Shown here: in pieces, positions 19,626-26,680 of the stretch | Layout of the letters: the number at the start of each line of letters is the position of its first letter | Numbering within the stretch: the first letter of the stretch is position 1 | From: Microcaldota archaeon | GTDB lineage: Archaea > Micrarchaeota > Micrarchaeia > Micrarchaeales > CABMGC01 | Direction: 5' to 3' | DNA: 46,743 nt | NCBI GenBank assembly: GCA_021803425.1 | Contig: JAJZLN010000014.1 | Coordinates: 1 to 46,743 of the forward strand | Notes under the pieces: model-generated | Database searches by the model: none | Told to the model about the DNA's origin: nothing | What the model saw: the letters and a program-made list of their open reading frames with translations, nothing else | Program-made: the position numbers and the translations under genes

Positions 19626-21737
19626 ATGATAGCTGCTATTGCAATACTATCTCTTGGCGCAGTAAATGCCCTGATTCCGATAGTTATAGTGCTTGTCCTT
19701 GTAGTAGCTGCCGCAGGATTGAACAGGGGGTACAGCCTATTTAATTTCTTGGGGCTTTCTACTTTTGCGGGTATAAATCCTGGAGGCAAGGGGTCTCTAG
19801 CAGGAAAATCGGCGTTTTCAGTGCTCCTTCTTTCTTCCCCATTGGGAAGCAAATTGGGTTTAGGCAAAAGGCTGCGAGCCAGATATAAGAGATCTAAATT
19901 TGCAAGGAAGCGTGCATTAAGTAAGGAAAATCGCAGGATGGCTAAGCAATCTGTTAAGGAACTTAGAAAAGGTACGTTTGTAGAAAAAAATAATGCTGTC
20001 CAAATAAACAAAGGCAATGGAACAGAAAAACAAAAGTCACAAAGCATTCTTACAAGAAAAGTTTCTGATTTATTAATGAAAAATTCAGTTGCAACCAGGC
20101 TAGGTTTGGGAGCGACTGCATTAAAAACAAGGGGCATCAGCAAGTTTGAAAATGTGTCAAGGCCAAAGTTTACCCGGGCTGCAAGAGAATCTACGGTAAG
20201 GGAAAGAACGATTAAAAATGAAGGCATGCTGTCCAAATTAAAAGGATCGAAGAAGGCAAAATCTGTTTCGGCTCTTAAACAATTGGCATTTTTCGGTGCT
20301 CCAGCAGCATTTATTGGTGCAAGAATCACAAAAAAAGGAATAGAAAGGCATGAAAAAAATAAAAAAGCATCCAAGGAAATAATAAAAGAATATGAATCAG
20401 ACAAAAAATCCGGTGGAAATATTTCAAGCATCGTTGACAGATATAAAAAAATACAAGAAGATCAAGGAAAGCTTACAAGAGACCAAAGGACGGCAATGAA
20501 AAATGAGATGTTCTCAGAACTGCAGAGCAAGAGCAAGATTGCAGAAAAGCAGCAGGCCAAACACAATATTGCTACAGCCACTATTCTTGGCTCTGCTAGA
20601 GTTATAAGCGAGGCAGCAAGAGGTGCAAGCGGCAAGGCAGCCGGCTTGGAAAACGAAAGCGGCTTCAGTGGTGCATATAAGGCTGCATCAGCACACTTAA
20701 AGCGCAGCATGTCTGAGATGGGCACTAAGGAAACTTCTGTAGATCCTGCAAGGCTTGGAAGGGTTGCATGGAATATGATTGGCATTGGTGCATTGTCCAT
20801 TAAAAAAGGCAGTTCATTGAGTCCAGATGATATAAAAAGTTCTTCAAGGAGGGATATGTTTCTTCATGCACAATATACAAAGGTAAAAAATGAGAAAGAT
20901 CCTGAAAAGCTCAATCAATACCTTCAAAACATAAATAAAACTGAAGAACACTTTGAAAGATTAGCTTACTCTGCAGATAAAGCAGCACAGATTGAAGCTA
21001 CAAAACCGGCGCAGAATGCAGAAAGAGAAAATTTATACAAATACATTGCTGCAGCTAACAATCTCAAAGCGGAGATTTTGAAGAATAGGAATACTAGTAA
21101 AAGTGACAGGTCAAATATAGTAAGCGAATTTTTTGATAGAATACCTGAAAAGGAAAGTCAAAATAAAGCGCTTAAAGAAGACAAAGAAAATTTAGAAAAA
21201 GCGTATTCGAAAGCTACAAATGATAAGGAAAGAGAGATGTTGGAAAAACAGATTGAAGAAAAGAAATTACTTATTAATATAAATGAATCTGAAATAAAGG
21301 CCGATACCTCTGCTATTTTAAGTATTGCCCCAACAGAAAACATAAGTGGTATAAATCACGAAAAACTTTATAACTTTTATAAGGGCGGAAAATCGGCTTT
21401 AGATCTTGATGCTGAAAGAAAAGAAGCACTAATCCAGTATTCTGCCGCAAAAGACGACAAGCCTCAAAAAATTGCACTTAATCTTATCAGTGATGTCTCA
21501 AAAATAGCGGAAAATAATGCCTCTGGAGAGCGTGAGCTGAGAAAGCAGGCAGTCAGAGCACTCGAAATCAATGTAAATAGCGAGGATAGGGATATAAGCA
21601 CCGCTTCAAAATTGGGCCTCATAAATTCCGGCCTGGATCTTAACAGATTCAGCATGGATGATAACAAAGAGGTAAGGACGGCAGCATGCAAAGCCCTCGG
21701 ATTAAAAATTGATCCTAGAACCAAAATGCCCATATAA
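19626..21737 (+). CDS. Membrane-anchored, highly basic/coiled-coil protein with HEAT-like C-terminus
   Basis: One N-terminal TM, then a Lys/Arg-rich helical region; C-term ...RELRKQAVRALEINVNSEDRDISTASKLGLIN...DDNKEVRTAACKALGLKI resembles HEAT repeats. Confidence 0.75.
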   Translation: MIAAIAILSLGAVNALIPIVIVLVLVVAAAGLNRGYSLFNFLGLSTFAGINPGGKGSLAGKSAFSVLLLSSPLGSKLGLGKRLRARYKRSKFARKRALSKENRRMAKQSVKELRKGTFVEKNNAVQINKGNGTEKQKSQSILTRKVSDLLMKNSVATRLGLGATALKTRGISKFENVSRPKFTRAARESTVRERTIKNEGMLSKLKGSKKAKSVSALKQLAFFGAPAAFIGARITKKGIERHEKNKKASKEIIKEYESDKKSGGNISSIVDRYKKIQEDQGKLTRDQRTAMKNEMFSELQSKSKIAEKQQAKHNIATATILGSARVISEAARGASGKAAGLENESGFSGAYKAASAHLKRSMSEMGTKETSVDPARLGRVAWNMIGIGALSIKKGSSLSPDDIKSSSRRDMFLHAQYTKVKNEKDPEKLNQYLQNINKTEEHFERLAYSADKAAQIEATKPAQNAERENLYKYIAAANNLKAEILKNRNTSKSDRSNIVSEFFDRIPEKESQNKALKEDKENLEKAYSKATNDKEREMLEKQIEEKKLLININESEIKADTSAILSIAPTENISGINHEKLYNFYKGGKSALDLDAERKEALIQYSAAKDDKPQKIALNLISDVSKIAENNASGERELRKQAVRALEINVNSEDRDISTASKLGLINSGLDLNRFSMDDNKEVRTAACKALGLKIDPRTKMPI

Positions 21738-21839
21738 TGGAGAATTTAGCAGCTCTGATGCATTCGATGTGGCTATTTTCAAGAGTAAATATAAAATAGT
21801 TGATATATAGTATATATTGGTGCTTTTGGGTGTTCAGGC

Positions 21840-22682
21840 TTGGCTGACAAGAACGAGATCCTCTCTGTCGTGCTTTTTGGATCAGGAATGGTCATTTTAC
21901 TGATAATGGGCATGCTGCCTTCAGGCCAGCTGCTTTTCAATGTAATTGCATTAATATTCTCAATAATATGCGTTTCCGTTTCAGTGCTGATGTTTGCGTC
22001 AAAAGATCTGTTCTACATGTTTGAACCTATTATGAAAATGAAGAACAAAGTTGCAGTTATAAATTCAGAAGAACCGTATTATATGTCACCAAACGGAGCT
22101 TCAGTCCTTATAAGGACCGATACAGGTGTATATGCCACATCATTTGTAAAAATCCCTGTCTACAGCTCATCGACAAACATGACGGATGAGGAGAAATTCA
22201 ATTTTTCCGGACTATTTGCAAGGCTTGTGGGACTAAGCAAGGATCCGATGAGGATATCCTCGCAGCTTTACATGATAAACAAGGATGAATACATATCAAG
22301 GATAAATGCCAAGCTCAATGAGGTACAGGAAAGATACAATACCTTGCAGAATGACAAGTCCGCTCAAAAAAGCGCACTTGACAGGGCAAAAGGCGAGGTA
22401 ACGATGTGGCACAATCTCCTTGACAACGTTTCAAGGGCCAATTCCCTTTCGCTTTCGGCGTATGCTAGCATAACTGTCATCGGGGGTACAGAAGATGAGG
22501 CAGTAAACCTTGCTTCGTTAAAGGCAGATGAAATTGCGGTTGCAATAAGCACCACCCTGGGGGTCATGGCCACTGTAGCATCAGGAAATGAAATACGCGT
22601 GTTCATAGAGCCCGATTATCTTCTGCCTCCTGGCACGGTAGGCGGCATGATGAAGTCGAAGGCCTTGCAAAGCAATACATAG
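21840..22682 (+). CDS. VirB3/PrgI plus VirB4-N-terminal-domain-like protein (TTG start)
   Basis: Two N-terminal TM helices followed by a soluble alpha/beta domain; colinear with the next gene product (GTEDEAVNLASLKADEI...SGNEIRVFIEPDYLLP). Confidence 0.6.
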   Translation: MADKNEILSVVLFGSGMVILLIMGMLPSGQLLFNVIALIFSIICVSVSVLMFASKDLFYMFEPIMKMKNKVAVINSEEPYYMSPNGASVLIRTDTGVYATSFVKIPVYSSSTNMTDEEKFNFSGLFARLVGLSKDPMRISSQLYMINKDEYISRINAKLNEVQERYNTLQNDKSAQKSALDRAKGEVTMWHNLLDNVSRANSLSLSAYASITVIGGTEDEAVNLASLKADEIAVAISTTLGVMATVASGNEIRVFIEPDYLLPPGTVGGMMKSKALQSNT

Positions 22683-22689
22683 TGGTTGC

Positions 22690-23511
22690 ATGGATGAAAA
22701 AACAATAATATACCTTGCTGGGTCGCTCGCCATAGCATTCCTCACGCTTATTACAGATTTCAAGTTCGGGCTTCCAGGGCTTATAGCAGCGCTTTTGTCG
22801 TTTTTTGCCATAATCATAATACTCATGCTGGCATTTGCAGATTTCCTTATATACCCAATTTTCACCAAGATGCTGAACATTGCAACAATACCTGCTAAGG
22901 ATTATATCATACCAAAGACGGGCGATGCCGTGATCAAGTACACAAATGGCATATACTACGCTACTGGATACCTTACGGCCAACATATACGGATATACCTT
23001 TGCAGCAGAGCAGATAGAGGATGCTGACGCTGCAATGGCAGCTGCTCCTGAAAAGTGGGAAAGGGCCATAATGAACATAAAATTCCCGTTCAAGTTCAAT
23101 GTAATTTCTGTTGCAGAAGACATACAGAAATACAGGGATGAGATAGAGACCAAGCGGGGGCTGCTCGAATTTCAGTATTCAAAGGAAACTTCATCTACAA
23201 ATCCTAATCCAATGGGACTTGAAGCCATACAGCGCCAGATAAACGTAATGCAGGCGCGGATAGATCGGATAAGCCAAGGCGAAAAGCCCCTAAACGCCCT
23301 GATGTACATTGAAACAACTGCAGTTGGCGTAAGCGAGAAGGAGGCAATAGACAACCTGTCAAACCAGCTTAATGAATTGCAGACAGTATTCAACATAATG
23401 GATATAAGCATAACCAGGGTTACTGGCAGCGAGGTTTACCATCTTTTCAAATTCAATTACATGATACCTAGCTTGAAGGAATTATCAAATATTTTCCAGT
23501 CGCAGGGTTGA
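22690..23511 (+). CDS. VirB3/PrgI plus VirB4-N-terminal-domain-like protein, paralogue 2
   Basis: Two N-terminal TM helices; GVSEKEAIDNLSNQLNELQ...TGSEVYHLFKFNYMIP aligns with the upstream paralogue; abuts the VirB4-type ATPase. Confidence 0.62.
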   Translation: MDEKTIIYLAGSLAIAFLTLITDFKFGLPGLIAALLSFFAIIIILMLAFADFLIYPIFTKMLNIATIPAKDYIIPKTGDAVIKYTNGIYYATGYLTANIYGYTFAAEQIEDADAAMAAAPEKWERAIMNIKFPFKFNVISVAEDIQKYRDEIETKRGLLEFQYSKETSSTNPNPMGLEAIQRQINVMQARIDRISQGEKPLNALMYIETTAVGVSEKEAIDNLSNQLNELQTVFNIMDISITRVTGSEVYHLFKFNYMIPSLKELSNIFQSQG

Positions 23512-23517
23512 AATTTT

Positions 23518-25029
23518 ATGGGATTAATAAAAATGCAAAAGATAATGAGCAATGAAATTGCAAAGAGGGCATTCCTGAGCCGGCCTTCCGAGCCTCCATC
23601 GGAATTCCTACTCAACGATCCGACTAATTCAATATTCATAGGGATAACCAAGAGATTCGGGGTGCCATTCACATGGACATTCGATACCCTCACAAACCCC
23701 CACATTTCAGTAGTGGGCATAACGGGTTCAGGAAAGAGCTTCTTTGTAAAGACATTCATACTTAGGGCAAATTATGTGTGGGGCACCAACGCGCTCATAG
23801 TGGATTTTGCCGGAGAGTACAAATCATGGGTCAAGCAGAGCGGAGGCACAATAATATCGCTTGGCAAAGGGGATTACATAAACATAATGGATCTTGCAGG
23901 TATGAAGCCGCTGGACAGGGTAAAGCAGATCATGACTTCACTTGATATACTGACTGATATAGAGGGGTTTCCGGAACAGAGGAGGCTTACTTCAGAAGCG
24001 ATAGAACAGTCATATCTCAATGCAGGCTTCATACTTGGTAGCTTTCCTGTTGCAGGCAAGGAGGCGCCGACACTCAAGGATGCCGCAAGCCTTCTTGAGG
24101 AGAAGCTGCAGGAAGGCACATATCAGTATCCTGCAGAGCTCGAGAATGCAATATACCGGCTTAGGCAGTTTTCCAGGGAGGGGGAGGATTTCTTTGCAAG
24201 AAAGTCCACTATAGACTTGGACAAGATAGTATCATCAGGCCTCGTAGACCTCGACCTTTCATCCCTTCCTGACGAGAAGTTCAGGGCTCTTGCCGCATTG
24301 TTCATACTGCAGACATTAAAGGAGAAGATGAGGTCCGCAGGATGGAGCGCCTCAAAGGGCCTCAAAGCCCTAATAGTTCTAGACGAGGCGTGGAAGGTTG
24401 CAAGTGATGAAAGAAGTGATGCGATAACAATAGTAAGGGAAGGGAGGAAGTACCAATTCGGGCTTGTAGTCGCTTCGCAGAATCCAACGGATATACATGA
24501 AGCAATTTTCTCAAACGTCGGCTCAAGCTTCATACTGAGAATAAAATTCCAGAAGTTTATGGACTTTCTGCAGGGCTCGTTAAATTTCTCCCAGTTCATA
24601 AGGGACGAGATAAGCAAATTGGGCGTGGGAGAAGCTGCAGTGGATCTTGCATTTCAGACCTCTGCGCAGTTTCCGTCGACATTCATAATGAACAGGATAT
24701 CCGGAGAGGTGCCTCTCGATGTTTTCACAGTGACTCTTGCAGACCTGATCACCCCCGAGGAGAATCGAGATCAGTCCATACAAAAGGAATATTCTTTAGA
24801 GAAGATGCTCTTAAGCTCAAAATTCATAGACAGCGGCATAAATACGGATATAATAGACACTGTTTTTGCGAATCTCGAGGCAAAGGGAAGGATAGTAGAC
24901 CTTAAGGAATTTATAAATATACTTATTGCAAACAAGCTTATGAAGGAACAGGTAGTATCTCTGCTCAGAGGAATAGGCATTCCTGACGCCTTGATAAGCA
25001 AAGCCTTCATGTACGGGGAACAGGTGTAG
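23518..25029 (+). CDS. VirB4/TraC/CedB-type (HerA-FtsK superfamily) conjugative motor ATPase
   Basis: Walker A VVGITGSGKSFFVKTF, NALIVDFAGEYKSWV, Walker B ALIVLDEAWKVA, sensor LVVASQNPTDI. Confidence 0.9.
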   Translation: MGLIKMQKIMSNEIAKRAFLSRPSEPPSEFLLNDPTNSIFIGITKRFGVPFTWTFDTLTNPHISVVGITGSGKSFFVKTFILRANYVWGTNALIVDFAGEYKSWVKQSGGTIISLGKGDYINIMDLAGMKPLDRVKQIMTSLDILTDIEGFPEQRRLTSEAIEQSYLNAGFILGSFPVAGKEAPTLKDAASLLEEKLQEGTYQYPAELENAIYRLRQFSREGEDFFARKSTIDLDKIVSSGLVDLDLSSLPDEKFRALAALFILQTLKEKMRSAGWSASKGLKALIVLDEAWKVASDERSDAITIVREGRKYQFGLVVASQNPTDIHEAIFSNVGSSFILRIKFQKFMDFLQGSLNFSQFIRDEISKLGVGEAAVDLAFQTSAQFPSTFIMNRISGEVPLDVFTVTLADLITPEENRDQSIQKEYSLEKMLLSSKFIDSGINTDIIDTVFANLEAKGRIVDLKEFINILIANKLMKEQVVSLLRGIGIPDALISKAFMYGEQV

Positions 25030-25031
25030 AA

Positions 25032-25328
25032 TTGGCCGGCACGTATTCAATAGAGAAGATAGAACTGAAGAGGATGCTGTCTAACCTCAAGGTAAGCGAC
25101 AAAAATGCGGAATCTATCATATCTTCACTCGACAAGATGCACAAGCACGTCAACATCCTTGTACTAATAGGTATGCTGCAGAAATTCGGTTTAGGCCAGC
25201 CGGATCTGGTAAACATGTTAAGGAGGATTGGTATAGATGATATAACTATATCAAATCTGTTTGACAGTCTGGACGAGCAATCAGTAAGGAACACATTCGG
25301 AAAGCTTATCGAACTCTCGGTTGATTGA
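25032..25328 (+). CDS. Small helical protein resembling the C-terminal domain of the upstream ATPase (TTG start)
   Basis: YSIEKIELKRML...LVNMLRRIGIDDITISNLF aligns with ATPase C-term YSLEKMLLSSKF...VVSLLRGIGIPDALISKAF. Confidence 0.7.
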   Translation: MAGTYSIEKIELKRMLSNLKVSDKNAESIISSLDKMHKHVNILVLIGMLQKFGLGQPDLVNMLRRIGIDDITISNLFDSLDEQSVRNTFGKLIELSVD

Positions 25329-25335
25329 TGGTACT

Positions 25336-25695
25336 ATGGAAGGATATTGCATAATATGCGGCAAGAAGAGGTTAGGGATAGGCATAGCAAATGACCATGT
25401 GATAGAGTTTATAAAGTGGTTCAAGAGGAACATAACCAAAAACGAGAAAGGAAATACACTGGTAGTTTGCAGGACATGCTATCCAGAATACAAGAAAAGA
25501 ATGGATAAATATGTGGGCAGGAGGCTCATTTATGTCGGAATAGGTGTTGCTTTTGCAGTTCTCGGCTTATTGCTTAATCCCAAAATAAGCGTAGTCCTAG
25601 TTTCAATATTTGTAATATTTGTCATGTACCTGGTTTCCCTTGTTAATTACACCCCTGGCCTTAACAAGTTGCAAAAGCGCCCAGAGCACAAATAA
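25336..25695 (+). CDS. Small zinc-finger-like (CxxC...CxxC) membrane protein
   Basis: CIICG and CRTCY cysteine pairs followed by two TM helices; start placed at internal ATG. Confidence 0.65.
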   Translation: MEGYCIICGKKRLGIGIANDHVIEFIKWFKRNITKNEKGNTLVVCRTCYPEYKKRMDKYVGRRLIYVGIGVAFAVLGLLLNPKISVVLVSIFVIFVMYLVSLVNYTPGLNKLQKRPEHK

Positions 25696-25732
25696 TAAAT
25701 ATGCACTTATGGTATAAATCTTGTGTGCAATA

Positions 25733-26509
25733 ATGGCCGACATATCCGCGTTAAGCGTACAACCTGGCGTTCAGGCAACCCCTTCTGCCGATCAGTATGC
25801 CCAGCAGCCGAAGATAGGGGAGTTCTCATTGCCAGGCAAGCTAAACTGTCCTGTTTCGGACCTGAATGAAATCTTCAGCAAACTGCCCCTCTATACCACA
25901 AAACTACAGAGCGACGGCATAGATCTTATAAAGGTAGAGAGCAGGAACATAGCAAAGAAGCCGTACCTATTCCATATAATAAAGATAAGGCCAAACGGCA
26001 TAGATGTTGCATTCTCCATAATACCCGACTCAAGCGTAGAGCTGAGGCGGGCCAACGTGCTGAGCAATGTAGCTGCAATACTTTCAATACTTTCGGACAA
26101 GTATTCTGTGGACTACGAAAAATTCATACAATATGTGGATTCTGTGCTTGAAGGGCTTGTGTCCGGATTATCACAGAATTACACCTCTCTTTACAACAAG
26201 TATGATTCAATCTTAAGCGAGTACAGGGAAATCAAAAGGCAAAACATCGAGCTTTCGGCATCTAACAGGAATCTGGCGCTGCAGTCTGCTCAGCTAAGCG
26301 AGGAGAATAAATCATTGAAGGCGCGTCTGTCTGAGCTGGAGAAGTTCAGCGATGAGTCATTAATGGCTCTTGTTGAAGAATGGATAAAGTCACACAATGA
26401 CTCTATAGATATAGTGGAATTTGCAAAAACCCATAATGTCACTCCGACAAGGATAGAGCAGATATTGGACAAGATGGCTTCAATGGGGTATATCGAACTT
26501 AAGGGATGA
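25733..26509 (+). CDS. Coiled-coil protein with C-terminal winged-helix-like domain
   Basis: Coiled coil (EYREIKRQNIELSASNRNLALQSAQLSEENKSLKARLSELEK), then VEEWIKSHNDSIDIVEFAKTHNVTPTRIEQILDKMASMGYIEL; start at second ATG preferred. Confidence 0.72.
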   Translation: MADISALSVQPGVQATPSADQYAQQPKIGEFSLPGKLNCPVSDLNEIFSKLPLYTTKLQSDGIDLIKVESRNIAKKPYLFHIIKIRPNGIDVAFSIIPDSSVELRRANVLSNVAAILSILSDKYSVDYEKFIQYVDSVLEGLVSGLSQNYTSLYNKYDSILSEYREIKRQNIELSASNRNLALQSAQLSEENKSLKARLSELEKFSDESLMALVEEWIKSHNDSIDIVEFAKTHNVTPTRIEQILDKMASMGYIELKG

Positions 26510-26519
26510 GGGTGCAATC

Positions 26520-26675
26520 ATGGCTTATTCTGTAAACATAATGAAGAAATATCAGCACGTCAGGGTGTATTCCATAAAGAAAAGCGTGAAGGGGAACCAG
26601 AACGAGATATCCAGGATAATCGAATCATTGATAAACAGGTATCTGCAGAAGAGAGCGGAGAAGCAGGAGGCCTGA
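26520..26675 (+). CDS. Small basic protein (~51 aa)
   Basis: ATG-TGA ORF MAYSVNIMKKYQHVRVYSIKKSVKGNQNEISRIIESLINRYLQKRAEKQEA exactly filling the gap between neighbouring same-strand genes; not in the supplied ORF track. Confidence 0.6.
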   Translation: MAYSVNIMKKYQHVRVYSIKKSVKGNQNEISRIIESLINRYLQKRAEKQEA

Positions 26676-26680
26676 ATTCT

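Noticed and set aside
19586-20431. 281-aa minus-strand ORF
   Set aside because: Antisense shadow of the well-supported 703-aa plus-strand gene; composition typical of the reverse strand of a Lys/Ala-rich gene.
23518-25029. HerA DNA-repair helicase interpretation
   Set aside because: LDEAWK Walker B and TGSGKSFF context fit VirB4/TraC better, no NurA gene is adjacent, and the neighbours are pilin/VirB6-like; HerA remains a superfamily relative.
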